A stretch of 64,000 nt of DNA from Pseudopyrenochaeta lycopersici (Eukaryota > Ascomycota > Dothideomycetes > Pleosporales > Pseudopyrenochaetaceae), in the NCBI GenBank assembly GCA_003313425.1, contig NHZP01000027.1:765779-829778 (forward strand), given 5' to 3'. Below the pieces are notes generated by a model that worked only from the letters and a program-made list of their open reading frames with translations, was not told the DNA's origin and ran no database searches. Position 1 is the stretch's first letter. Every line of letters starts with the position of its first letter. This document shows positions 35,137 through 46,239 of this stretch, piece after piece. The position numbers and the translations under genes are program-made.

Positions 35137-36415
35137 CAGGATAATTACATTAACTACTTATAGGATAAATAAACAATAAATTATTTGCTAGGATATAACG
35201 ACGAGTATACTATAAACTAAATTTTATTATAAATAAGTAATATACTAATAAATTATAGTAGACCTATATAAATCTAGGATATAAACGCTATAAGCTAGAA
35301 AAGGAAGTAAACAGTTTTAAGGAAAATTCTTTTTTAGATAGAAACTAGAAACTAAACCTTCCTATAGTAAGAAGGCTAGAACTAGGTAAGGGATTTGTCT
35401 ATAACTAGACAGCACTAATAAGCAGTATTAGGCTATCTAACAAAAGGAAGAGAGTCTCTTCTAACTTAGAATAAAACTCTAAGGAAAGGAGCTAAAGGCA
35501 CTAATAGATTCTAGATTATAAGTAAACTACATCTCTAAGACAGCTATATTAAAAGCAGGGCTATAACTTATCTTAAAAAAATACTCTACTAAATAATAGT
35601 AGTAAATAGAAAATTAGGAGGGATGATAACCTACAAGGTTACTACTAGCCTTAGCCTAGCCTCTAAAATATACTAGGTTAGACTAGACGTCTTTAGGACG
35701 GCTGCCTACAATATTATACTAGGACTACCTTAGTTAAGATACTATAACCTAGTAATTAACTAGACAAAATAAAGAGTGTCTGTACGTATAAAAGATAAAC
35801 GCGAGAATACTTACGTAATAGTTATATATCTTAGTAGATAAGAAGATAATAATAAGTATTAAGCCTTCGCGAAAAGCTAAGAAACAGCTACTTTATTAGC
35901 AGCTAGTAAAGAACACTAAGAAGAATAAAGAGTTTATTACTACTCCTAAGATCCTAAAAGAATATAAGGAATTTAGAGATATATTTACTAAAAAGGTAAG
36001 AAGAGGAGTACTACTAAAACACTAAGAATAGGACTATAAGATAGAACTTATAGAAGGTAAGCAGCCTAGGTTCGTACTAATATACTTCCTAAGCGATTAT
36101 AAGCTAGGCGCCCTAAAGAAATATATTAATAAAAATTTAGTAAAGGATTTTATTAAGAAATCTAAGTCTTTAGTAAGATATCCTGTTCCGTTTATACTAA
36201 AGAAAGATAGAGTACTAAGGTTATGCATTAACTATAGAAAGTTAAATAACATTACTAAGAAGAATTACTACCTGCTACCTAATATATAAGAACTACGCGA
36301 TAGATTAATAAGAGCTTAATACTTTACTGCGCTAGACTTAAGAGGAGCGTATAACCTTATTAGAATAAAAGAAGGAGAAGAATAAAAGACTGCCTTTAGA
36401 ACAGGGATGCATAAA
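35137..36415 (+). mobile_element. Gypsy-2 (3' part): protease and reverse transcriptase relic, truncated
   Basis: Continues Gypsy-2 after the Gypsy-3 insertion. A protease trace (ALIDS...NYISK) lies near 35495-35530. RT blocks at 35960-36415 read EFRDIFTKK, RYPVPFILKKDRVLRLCINY, RKLNNITKKNYYLLPNI and FTALDLRGAYNLIRIKEGEE. Stops and AT bias show strong RIP. The element breaks off around 36415, before the YLDD box, and no right LTR follows. Confidence 0.85.
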
Positions 36416-36785
36416 ATTTAGTAATTAGTAAATCTAGTAATTACTTAGTAATTACTAATTACTAATTACTAATTACTAAAGGTATACTTAGTAATTACTA
36501 AATTATAAATTAGTAAAAATCTAGTAATCTATATTTTATATTATATAGTTACTAGTAGTAAAATCTAGATTCTTTAACTATTAGAGACTAGAATATATTA
36601 ATAAATTATATATTAAAAAAAAAGTACTTAAATTTAAATAAAAAATCTTTATTAATCTATTAAACTAACTAAATTTATAAAACTAACTAAATAAACACTA
36701 CTATTATATATTAATAATATTTAGACTATAATATCTTATTATTCTATATATTATAGTATAGTAATATATAATATTATAATTATAT
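36416..36785. repeat. Low-complexity AT tract
   Basis: Reiterated TAGTAATTACTAA-type palindromic motifs (36418-36500), then featureless AT-rich DNA up to the sharp GC boundary near 36786. No gene. Confidence 0.75.
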
Positions 36786-36985
36786 AGTAAACAAGCAGAC
36801 GGCAAGCCTGCGTCAGGAAATGGACGCCCCCCGTTTGGGTAATCCGGGCCTCGCTTATGGATTCGCCCTACGCCCGAACAGGTAATCGGCCTCGACGGTC
36901 ACCCATAAAACGCCCTTCCTCCGCCGTCATTTTCGCTCCTTCTCCTCAACCTTTTCTCTCTATTCCTATCCCTTCATTCGCACCG

Positions 36986-37000
36986 CCCCCCCCCCCCCCC
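36986..37000. repeat. Poly-C run (15)
   Basis: Uninterrupted cytosine homopolymer in a pyrimidine-rich stretch. Confidence 0.95.
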
Positions 37001-38211
37001 TCTTCCCTTGCCTATACCAACTACTCTTATTGGGCCTCAGCTAATCCTTTGTGAGGCATTTTTCGAAACCCGCCGGCCGCCCCATCACACTGCCTCCCCT
37101 CGTCCATGTCATTTCCCCCCCCTATTCGGGCAGTGCCGTCCAGCTTTTCGTGCTCTCACGATTGCAGCTGCTGAAACTAAGGCTCAGCTCGCATTCACAG
37201 GTATTTGGCGGCCCTCCTACTTTCCATGCTCAAGCTCGAGCTCTCGCACTCTCTCGCTTCTCGTCTTTCTTCGCTGCAAGCTTTCCCTCTTCCCTCGCAA
37301 GATGCTTGCTCACTTCACACCAGTAAGCTGCGATTGAAGGGCGACGCTCTCTACGCATCGTATGAGCTATACCAGCATGCGGTCCTATGAAAACCTATCC
37401 CCCCTCTCCTTGCTCCGGACTTGCCGATAGTAATTTCCTGCGTCCTTTTCTTTTCCCGTTTTGAGCGAACGAATGCGTAGCGCTCACGCCGTTGTCTCAG
37501 CTCTGATATGACTATATTGCGCCCCACCCCACCGGTCGAATATGCTGGCCCCATCCTTCCGGTAGTGGTGTGGTCATTCACCCGCATGACACATTAATTT
37601 GAGCCACCCTGGTGTCTGCGTCAGCGCTATGGCTCCAGTAGGATGCTCCGCCTCGAACGAGGCATACGGCGTTGCTGTAACATTGCAATGCAACCAGCAG
37701 GGGGCTGATACCTGGACGCTGGCAGCTGATAGCTCCAAGATGGCTGCGGGTGTGCCACAGGAAGCGAACGAAGCCCTGAAGCCAAATCACCGGACAACAC
37801 AGGGCGCCGTTGACGAAAATCGCGCATTCATGCGTTACCTGGCACGGACTTGTTCTACGTAAGAGGGTGGTTAATGATCGAAGAAGAAGCTGGCGATCGA
37901 TGGTTTCATTCAAGGTGATATGGATCCTTGGACAGCTGAAAGCCGCGCACGACCAAGTCGTAGCGAACCCTTGCTAGCCAATCGCCGGATGAGCTAAGCT
38001 AATTATTGACGCGGTGAGGCCATCCACGCCGCTTGATAGAGCGATACGGGGGTCCTTTCGGAGACGCTGATGCTGACGGGTTTCTAGCCCGCCCGCCCTC
38101 CCTACAGAGAGCGTCCTTGCACTGCTCGCTGCGCCCGTTACAACCATTTCCGCGATGAATGCGGCATTTATGCTGTCTCTTCATTCCTGGGCGGCAGTAT
38201 CGACCGCGACA

Positions 38212-38218
38212 TATAAAG
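38212..38218 (+). promoter_or_regulatory. Candidate TATA box of the Myb/SANT gene
   Basis: TATAAAG located 84 bp upstream of the ATG at 38296. Confidence 0.45.
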
Positions 38219-38295
38219 CGATGCTCAGTCCGGAGAGGGAGCTGCTTCTTTCCAACTCCTCGTGGCCAGAGTAGTCACCAGATCGCCACACCAAA

Positions 38296-40353
38296 ATGGC
38301 CTCCTCTTGCAGCACCTCTTTATTAGACCCTTTGTTTTCTATGAAATTTTGTCCATACGTTCCTCGAGCGGCCAAACCTAGGCCAAAATCCAAGGCCAAA
38401 CCGATGTCTACAACCAAGACGGCAGAGCACAGCCGTTCAAGAGTCGACTCCTCCAAAGATGATGGGGACTGGTTCCATATCGACGATTTCCCAGTGCCAG
38501 ATTCAAATGGATCTCGCTCTCTCGACCCGAGAGAACCTGGTCTGCTCGGAGCTGTAGACGCTTCTAGTTCTCTAGACCATGGTATTACCCTCCCACTGAT
38601 CGTTGCAAGCCAATAGAACCGAACTAACACAGGGGTGCAGACGTAGTCGATGGCCTTGGTGCCGCCACCGAATCGGAGAAGCCAGAGCATTACCAGTCTA
38701 GCTGGAAATCGCTTGACGGAGGAGGGACAGACCACGTTACGAGCGTGGCAAAGACGGACTCAACTCTGAACGATTTGTTTGACGGAAGCAGTCTGGGTAA
38801 GTATACGAGTGGATTGCGATGCTAATTTACTAAATTCACGATAGAAAATCCTTTCATTTTAGAGAGCGACGCAGCGGAAGAGCACCACAGTACAACGCAG
38901 GTCAAGCCTAGCAGCGGAGCATCCGACTATCACGAGAAGGGCTACTACGCGACTGCTAGCACCGAAGGAGACCATGCTAGCATGCGTGCCCTCTCTGTGG
39001 AGGGTGTGGAGGGTCTTTGCCATGGTGAGTAGTGTTCTAGCACTGGTTAAGGAGACCATTTTGACATCCTCAGAAGCGCCATCGCCGGCGGAGGACGAAC
39101 CACTTTTCAACTTCGACGTGACGAGCGGATCGCCGTTATCACGCAAACGGACACGCCTCTCATCTGTTGGCATGATAATCTCTTCGGCAGAGGTGTCGGA
39201 CATTACGTCAGAACCGGAGCTGGAGGACCCTCGTTCAGCGAAGCGGCAAAGGCCGTCTGAGCGACAAGCAAAGAGCCTCATACTCGATCATGTGCCCACA
39301 CCCAAGCCAACGCCTCTGCCGACCCCCAGCGGCCCAGATTCTCGTTCTAGAGCCAGCAATGAGGCTAGCCCTAGCCCTCCTAACAATGACAGCCAAGGTC
39401 GTGGCGCCGGAAGCCTAGTCCCGTCTTCAAACAACCTCGATGAAGGTGGAGCTAGGAAGAGCCACGAGGATGGACTCGGTCAGGTCGATGAGGTGTCCGG
39501 TAAACCTTCGGTGAAAGCTTCTCAACGTAGTAGACGCAACGATCAGCTAGTCCAGAAGAGGGGGCGCGGTCTATCACGGACTACTCTTAGACAACCAGGC
39601 TGGGGCAAGCTGCCTACGAGGACATCGCGAAACGTAACGTCAGCCCAACCCTGTCAACCATCCAAGTCCGGAATGGATAGCGCGAATTGGTCTTGCTCCC
39701 CACGAACATCATCTCCAAGAACGGAAGTTGGAGGTGGAACCAACGCAAAGCATGGATCCAGCGACGATATGGCTTATCAGATAACCGATATCACGCATTG
39801 TTATGTGCCAGAGGGTTCGTCGATTGTGACGGCAATTGTCCGTTACCGTGACTCGAGCTTGTCTCTTGACCCGGTAACCCTGAATCACAAGCTCCTCGGC
39901 GGAGAGAGCAAAATCATCCGCATGACCCAGCTATCGCCTGATTCATGGATGCTACTAGGTTACCGATATGACGCTGGCACATTAGAGGCACCTGCCCATG
40001 GAAGCTTGACGCTGCTCAATGCGGACCAGATGAGGAGCAGTCACCATAGAGGTGCTCCCAGTCATGATGTTGACTACTCATATGACGACGGTGATGAAGA
40101 GGACGAAGATGGGGAGGAATACAAACCTCACGCTAATCCTCACGCTACCGATAATGATCGGGGATGCCGCAGAGATGATACGTGCTGCCGACAACGAAAG
40201 CATAAACCGTGGTTAGAATCGGACGAAGAGCGTTTGCTCTCGTATAAGGATAAGATGGGTATGAACTGGAATCAAATTACACCTCGCTTCCCAGATCGGT
40301 CAGAGGGCGCCATAAAATTGCGCTACTACACGTTGCGCAAGAAAGATTCGTGA
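38296..40353 (+). CDS. Myb/SANT-like DNA-binding protein (4 exons)
   Basis: Model: exons 38296-38581, 38641-38796, 38845-39024 and 39074-40353, giving 633 aa. All three introns (59, 48 and 49 nt) are phase 1. Donors are GTATTA, GTAAGT and GTGAGT; acceptors are GCAG, ATAG and TCAG; the first intron has an AACTAAC branch point. The protein is mostly disordered, with basic patches (RKRTRL, KRQRPSERQ) and an acidic run (DDGDEEDEDGEE) before the C-terminal domain. The last ~50 residues form a single Myb/SANT-like helix-turn-helix: KPWLESDEERLLSYKDKMG, then WNQITPRFPDRSEGAIKLRY. The role is probably transcriptional or chromatin-related in the nucleus. The hAT element inserted about 100 bp downstream of its stop. 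Confidence 0.82.
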
Positions 40354-42153
40354 AGCGATTGCTTTCATGCCACTTGACGCCTCGTCTGACAGCGTTACCG
40401 TCCCTGAATGCAGGTCATCTCGGCGGCCTGCAACGTGATGTATGCGATGAACAGGGTTGCTATGTATATTTTACTATTCATGAATAAAATACTATACATA
40501 AACTATTCACGATGAATATGTATAGTTTTGAGGGCATGAATATGATTTGTATAATACATATATTTAGTCAGAGATTTATATATGAAATAGCTAGAAATTT
40601 GAAAGATTTCAAGTACAATTAGCTCTCAATATGAGGCTATTCGGCTACAGTGCATGCCCTATACTAGAAACGTGATAGGGTACTTGGCATTTACACACTG
40701 GGTCCTGTACTACTAAAATACATCTTACCTATCAAATCCATTAATAATTTGATCCTAATGTCGTCGTCAACACCCGAACCTTCATTAAATACATCAATTG
40801 TAGCCTCTGACAATTCGTCTGACGTATCCGAACTTGATTCTGCGTTGTTTGACGGCCTTACTGTCGCGGAAGACTCTACCCAGGCTGATGCCCTAATACG
40901 CCCCCGAAAACAACGTTGTATACGAGCCAAGTCAACATGGGACCTATACAGGAGGCCAAAGGAAGGTGAATTAAAGAAAAGGGGTAACCGGAACTGCTGG
41001 TACTGCTCAATCTGTAATAAAATGGAATATTTAAGTGGAAACGCGCGTACGCACCTTAAGGAACACCATGGGATTGTTATAGCTCCTGAAGGCAATCTCG
41101 TTAGGAAAGCTTCGGAAAATAATATTCAAAATATGATGCAGAAGCAGGCAATCCGCGCAGAAGCTACAGCCCAGAAGAAGCTGGATAGGCAGCTTAAAGA
41201 GTGCATTAATAAGCCCCTGGTTCGAGAGGCCCTCGCAGAGCTTATCGTCGTTCGAAACCTTCCGTACAGTGCAGTAACCTGGCCAGAGCTACATGCACTT
41301 ATCCAATCGGTAAATTATATGGCCAAAGACGTTCTTCCAACTAGCCATACGACTATTAGTAATATAATTCGCGAATCGTACGAATTAGATAAAGAGGTGC
41401 TTAAGAAGAAGCTCAAGACATCTATCTCATCCATACACTTAGCGCTCGACGTCTGGTCGTCACCAAATCGGAAGAACTTTCTAGCGATAGTGGCACATTT
41501 TGTCGATTCAGAATTCAAGCGTCGTAAGGCTCTCCTTGCTCTACCCTACCTACCTGATAGCCACGGTGGTGACGATCAAATTGACCCTCTATGGAATACG
41601 ATTACCGAGTACGAAATACTAAATCAGATTGGCTACTGCGTCGGCGATAACCACGGTTCGAACGATCTACTATTAAGGCGCCTTGCCCGTCGCCTTGATG
41701 AAGCAGGATTCGCTACCTATTTGAACGCTACCCAGCGTCGAATTCGCTGCCATGGCCATGTAATCAATATAGCCATACAAGCCTTCTTCTTCTGCCCAGA
41801 TAAGGCGGCTGTACAGGCCGCATTCGAAGCTGCTAGAAAGCAACTTCAAGACAACGACACTATCGATCCGGATGATATAGATGCGATCGTTCAGAAACAA
41901 TTCCGAAAGTCAAAGCTTGGCAAATATGCATTTCGCAAGATGGGGCCTATTGGTAAGCTTCATAACACTGTAGTTACTATTCGATCCACCAATGCACTCT
42001 ACCAAGCGTTTGTACGGCTCGCTGGCCGTATTATACCTCTAGACAACGAGACTCGATGGAATTCTTGGTACACAATGATAAAAGTAGCGCTGCTACTTAA
42101 GCGCTATATAATCAAGTTTCAGGAAGAGCACTACACTAAGTTTGATGATGATA

Positions 42154-43503
42154 CAGTGACCCCGCAAAAGTTTCCGTTGCGCACGCACGAGCCACCCTCA
42201 CAAGCACATGTACACCAAACTTCAACACCATGGATCTCAGCCAAAACATTATATAATTATTATTATTTGAGTCACAGGTTGCTCAGATGGTCAGTATCTA
42301 GTTTGCCATCCTTGCGCCTTTGTGCATGCAGCGATTCGTCGTCGCATACTCAAGATGAGGCTCTTGATGAGCCTGGCTGGGATGCGCCGCCAGCAACTCT
42401 TTTAATGCACTACAAAAGCCATCCCACTCTTCTATAGCTTGGCTGTAATTATTATATTGTGGATATAATTTATACATGCGCTTCTTCAGGTACCACCAGA
42501 GGTGCTCAATTGGGTTAAGATCAGGTGAGTATGCTGGCCATTTGATAGTGGTGATGTAGTGCTCGCGAAGGAACTCACGCGTTGCAGCTGCTGTGTGTAT
42601 GCGCGCGTTATCCTGCATAAAAAGCTGAGAACGACGCCAAGAAGGTAGAAGTCCTTTAGTCAAGGCCTTAATGTAACTTTTGGCGGAGTACCCTTGCTTT
42701 TTTGCATCAAAATCACGCTCCATTATGACCAGAGGACTTCTTCTAGCATGCCCGCGTTCATCCAACCATATTGAGCCCCATACCATTTGTGCAACCTTTT
42801 TACCGCAGCCATAGGTTTGCAGCATTATTGCCTTCCATTTCTCATCTAGTTTTCGAAAAACCCACTCCTGGTTTTGCCCTGAGCCCTTCTGAACTAGGCA
42901 CTCATCTGAGAACTTGACCGTGCGCCGATGCCACGGGAATTGAGAGTACTCCTTGCAGAACTTGAGGCGCCTCAACGCACGCGAGCGATTAAGCTTAGGA
43001 CGTTTTTTACAAGGTCGATTGGTGAGGTCTTGTCTTTTAAGGAATCGTGCTAATGTGTCATTGCTGGGTGGCTTCGAAGAGGTGCCATCTGGATTCACAA
43101 CCACTGCCACTTCAGCTAGCTCTTTGTACTTAATTTTTGGCTGCGCGCGTGCTTTGCGATAGATAATCTTCTTTTGATGAAGGGATAGTATAGGCGGTCG
43201 ACCGCTGCGAGGTTTATCTGCAGTTGTACCTGTTTGTTGATATTTTTTCCTCAGGTCGCGTATGGCGCTTTCGCTTCGGCGATACGCGTTAGCAACTTGA
43301 GCAACTGTAGAACCACCATGCAGCATCCCAATAATTTGATCCCGCTGCTGGACAGTTAAATTAGGACCTCTGCGCACATTTTGGTCTATTTCTTGTAAAA
43401 TTCGGCGTTGTGGTGGCATAGTTATGATACATGAAAGTTGAGAAGGAGATGTTGTGAGGGAACGCGTTGCGCTTGTGCAACGGAAACTTTTGCGGGGTCA
43501 CTG
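42154..43503 (-). mobile_element. Tc1/mariner transposon nested in the hAT element
   Basis: 1,350 bp flanked by TA at 42152-42153 and 43504-43505. The inverted ends start CAGTGACCCCGCAAAAGTTTCCGTTGC on each strand and extend for about 50 bp with some mismatches. It has one intact transposase gene on the minus strand and no visible RIP, unlike the relative at 10857-11515. Confidence 0.96.
42298..43419 (-). CDS. Tc1/mariner transposase
   Basis: 373-aa transposase, cut-and-paste DDE type. N-terminal helix-turn-helix region (LTVQQRDQIIGMLHGGSTVA, then RRSESAIRDLRKKYQQTG and a GRPP AT-hook-like motif) recognises the inverted repeats. The catalytic core shows Asp in VKFSDECLV, Asp in FMQDNARIHTA and Glu in SPDLNPIEHLWWYLK. 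The ORF is uninterrupted and flanked by matching inverted repeats, so the element may be autonomous. In the last ~20 residues I see no usual motif. Confidence 0.94.
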   Translation of the reverse strand: MPPQRRILQEIDQNVRRGPNLTVQQRDQIIGMLHGGSTVAQVANAYRRSESAIRDLRKKYQQTGTTADKPRSGRPPILSLHQKKIIYRKARAQPKIKYKELAEVAVVVNPDGTSSKPPSNDTLARFLKRQDLTNRPCKKRPKLNRSRALRRLKFCKEYSQFPWHRRTVKFSDECLVQKGSGQNQEWVFRKLDEKWKAIMLQTYGCGKKVAQMVWGSIWLDERGHARRSPLVIMERDFDAKKQGYSAKSYIKALTKGLLPSWRRSQLFMQDNARIHTAAATREFLREHYITTIKWPAYSPDLNPIEHLWWYLKKRMYKLYPQYNNYSQAIEEWDGFCSALKELLAAHPSQAHQEPHLEYATTNRCMHKGARMAN

Positions 43504-44635
43504 TATACTATCACCAAGCGACTGGGCGCTTCTGCAAGACGTTGCGAACTTCCTCCAACCGTTCGAGCGTATTACCAACGAGGTACAGCGTGATAATGCG
43601 ACCCTAGATCAAGTTTTATTTAGTATGGATTTCCTAGGATCGCATTTCCGGGCGTCAGATGTATGCACAGTAGTTATTTACATAGTCGCAATCACTAACT
43701 CGCGATAGGTCAAATACGCCGGCCAGCCGAAGTTACACAACGCGATTGACGCCGCATGGGCAGCCTTTGATGTGTATTACAGCCTTACCGACAAAGTAGT
43801 AGTGTACGGCGCAGCCCTACTACTCGCACCTCATCGTCGCGATGCATACTTGAAGCGGGAGTGGAAGACAGATTGGAAGAAGAAAACTATTGATGCAACA
43901 CGCCGACTTTGGGTGAATCAATACAAAGATAAATACACTGCCGATGAAATACTAGATAGTGAGGATAGGAACAAGGAACCTGATGCGTACGACCTATTCG
44001 AACGAGCTCATGCGATGAATTCGTTCGTCGACGAATTCGAACACTTCATCAATAGCCCACCGCTGGCCAAGCTACCTACTGGAACATCATCGCTAGACTG
44101 GTGGCTGCAGCCAGCCAATCGCCAGGCCTACCCGTCGCTCTCTCGTATCGCTATTGAGATCCTCTCTATTCCAGCTATGTCGGCAGAGCCGGAAAGGATC
44201 TTTTCCGGCGCCCGGAGGACTATAAGCTGGTCAAGATTCAAGCTTGGCGCTGCTACTATAGAGAGGAGTGAGTGTTTGAAGAGCTGGCTTCGTACAGGGA
44301 TTGCTGCCGACTGGAGGAGGGAGCTACTGGACAGGCTGGATGAGGATGAGAAGAATGATGAGAACCAAGAGGTATTTGATGACGACAGCGACGGCTACAC
44401 TACTACACCAAGCCAGGACTCGCGATAGAACTTTTGGCAGAACTCTACAGCCTCAAATCTAGGCCATATCACCTATTAGGTAAACTCTCGAACTTCAATA
44501 CCTTGCCAAGACTGGTGATAGCTGCTTACTAATGTAATTCATGAATATGATTATGAATTGAATAGCGACAGCTGAATATGTATATGTATTGAATATAGGC
44601 CTACTATTCAAATCATTCAATACATGGCAACCCTG

Positions 44636-45012
44636 GCGATGAAGGTACCCAGCTCCTCCATCATGCTGTTCTGAGGGACAAACCTGATACTCTAGATTTG
44701 GTCCGCCAGATTGTAGAGAACGGTGCACCGATTAATGAGATCAAATACGAAAAGGATCCGACGACATATATAGAGCGAGAGCCATTTAGCCTTGGGACAC
44801 CACTCCATCGAGCCGTAGAGTTTGGGAAAGTAGACATTGTGAGGTACTTGTTCAAGATGGGCGCTGACTCCCTGAAACTGGACAGCAAAGGGCGAACGCC
44901 ACGTTTCTGGGCGGAGCAGAACGGCTATGCGGAAGTGGTGCGCGTTCTCGAGGAAGCAGAGAATCGTCAGCTTCAGCTTCAGCACGTAAATATTGATTCT
45001 ACCAATACATAG
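44636..45012 (+). pseudogene. Ankyrin-repeat gene remnant cut by the hAT insertion
   Basis: The frame is open from the hAT boundary (DEGTQLLHHAVLRDKPDTLD) through two further ankyrin units (GTPLHRAVEFGKVDIVRYLF, then GRTPRFWAEQNGYAEVVRVL) to a stop at 45012. The 5' part should lie left of the hAT element, but only about 100 bp separate that point from the Myb gene. Either the ankyrin gene was already truncated or its upstream exons are lost. Confidence 0.65.
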
Positions 45013-45459
45013 TTATACCTCTGCGAGGTTCAATTTCCGGGGCTTTATTAGTACTTAGCTAAGTGGAGTTAGGTAGAAGAATGTTATTGTCTTCAACGAC
45101 AACGAAATTGTGACTGGTTTCGATAGTACGATATTCTCCCCGTAACCGCTCTGGGAGTAACTACCGTCGTTACGATTCCCATCGTTGACTCTAACGTCAT
45201 GCGCCCCGGGTTCCATGACGTCTTCCGACCCAAGTCCGGTCGACTCGTGCTTTCCGTCTCAGGGGATCAGGGTCTGGAATTGGTTCATCGGTTAATGGTG
45301 CCTGTCACATTTTGGTACTGCGTTCTCAGCCTTAGACTCAGTAAGGCTATCGCGTCCGCCCGTCGAACTTTGCCGCCGGACTAGCCAATAACGGTATCCC
45401 AGTCCGTGCTCAATCAATGCAATAGCGCTCATCAAATTTAATTTACAAGCCCTCTAACT
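45013..45459. other. Intergenic sequence
   Basis: No gene, RNA gene or repeat that I can support. Confidence 0.5.
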
Positions 45460-46214
45460 GCGCGGGCGTGGAGCAGTTCAAGATTCCATTCCATTCTGAG
45501 ACTAACAACGCCAACGGACAAGCCGATCATAGCAACGGCGAAGCTCAGACTATTCCTCATGGCGCTGCGTTACAACGTTTTAAAGTACCTTTCACGCTTA
45601 AGAGTTCCGTCTTGCCTGAAATAACTGCGAGGAGCTGAAAGTTAAGCCGGCCGCCGGTGCAGGCACCAGTCCAGACAGCGAAGCTAGCCCCACCCATATC
45701 TGCCCCTCGCATCGGGAAAGCCCAGGGTGCACTCAAGCGAAGCTTGGGGGGGGGGGGGGGGGGCTAGAATGTCTGATGACGAGGCCGGCGACAGTCTTAC
45801 ACGATCTAGAAGTCTGCATGTACAAGCCTAGTGTGCCATAGAGACCCTCGTATCGGAGTTGAAAGGCCACAACCACCGTCTTGGGTGTTTGATCAAAAAT
45901 TTCAAAATTTTAAGGCGTATTGGTTTGAGTTTTGTGTGAAGGTAAGACACAGCGGGTCGATTAATTTATCAAGCGTAGCGGAGCTCATCAATTATTAGAA
46001 GGTAGAGCAAGAGCTGGAAAAAGTCCCAGGTAATAGCAAGACGCAGCGTAAGGTGCTCAAGTTTAGGCAGACTTTAGATTAACTTAAGGATAAAACAGTA
46101 CTGTATGACTGCATCAGGGATTACTCAAGCTCCACAGATCAGAAGGATAAGGACAAGGACGAGGACTTCAAGGACAAGGAAAGCCAACGCCCCGCGAAGA
46201 CTCGGCGTCGATGA
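45460..46214 (+). pseudogene. Decayed paralogue of the three-exon gene at 50730-52621
   Basis: Two blocks align with that gene. Near 45770-45830, MSDDEAGDSLTRSRSLHVQA matches SNNETGDSPARFRSMQVEA. Near 46010-46214, KVPGNSKTQRKVLKFRQTLD, a stop, then LKDKTVLYDCIRDY ... KDKDKDEDFKDK ... KTRRR matches KVPEDGEEKSKMLQFEQALD ... LCDIIEECLG ... KDDNKDKDYKG ... KTQRR. Similarity extends a little into the 3' flank. Stops (near 45834 and 46080), an 18-G run and lost sequence between blocks make it non-functional. Confidence 0.7.
45746..45763. repeat. Poly-G run (18)
   Basis: Uninterrupted guanine homopolymer inside the paralogue relic; its length is likely to be unreliable. Confidence 0.95.
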
Positions 46215-46239
46215 TTATTATCAAAAGCCCTTCATATCA

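Larger units (their letters stand above)
36786..38295. other. GC-balanced intergenic region upstream of the Myb/SANT gene
   Basis: Begins at the edge of the AT block. Pyrimidine-rich, with a C15 run at 36986-37000. Several short frames are open but none shows a domain or codon pattern I trust. A TATAAAG at 38212-38218 lies 78 bp before the start of the next gene and is a plausible TATA box. Confidence 0.5.
40758..44428 (+). pseudogene. hAT transposase, split by a Tc1/mariner insertion
   Basis: N-terminal part 40758-42153 carries a BED-type zinc finger (NCWYCSICN ... NARTHLKEHHG). Next come the hAT catalytic region (LALDVWSSPNRKNFLAIVAHF, then NARRIRCHGHVIN-like TQRRIRCHGHVINIA) and LDNETRWNSWYTM. 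The C-terminal part 43504-44428 has an intron at 43661-43708 (GTATGC ... CACTAAC ... GATAG) and the hAT dimerisation domain (LDWWLQPANRQAYPSLSRIA, then SIPAMSAEPERIFSGARR). Removing 42154-43503 plus one TA restores a continuous frame (DDD-ILSPSDWALLQ). It was therefore probably functional until the insertion. Confidence 0.9.
40452..44635 (+). mobile_element. hAT DNA transposon with terminal inverted repeats and 8-bp TSD
   Basis: Ends read CAGGGTTGCTATGTAT at 40452 and the reverse complement of CAGGGTTGCCATGTAT at 44635. Identical GCGATGAA copies flank it (40444-40451 and 44636-44643), the 8-bp duplication typical of hAT. It is 4,184 bp including a nested 1,350-bp Tc1/mariner element; 2.8 kb without it. 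Little or no RIP is visible. Confidence 0.95.

Noticed and set aside
36857..37913. Overlapping frames of 60-110 codons in the pyrimidine-rich region
   Set aside because: Compositional artefact of C/T-rich DNA; all frames on both strands are open equally, no start context or domain.
38181..38735. 184-codon minus-strand frame
   Set aside because: Antisense to exons 1-2 of the Myb/SANT gene, whose splice sites and frame agree.
45013..45459. tRNA or other RNA gene
   Set aside because: No cloverleaf with paired acceptor and T-arm found by eye; none found elsewhere either, although I could not run a scan.
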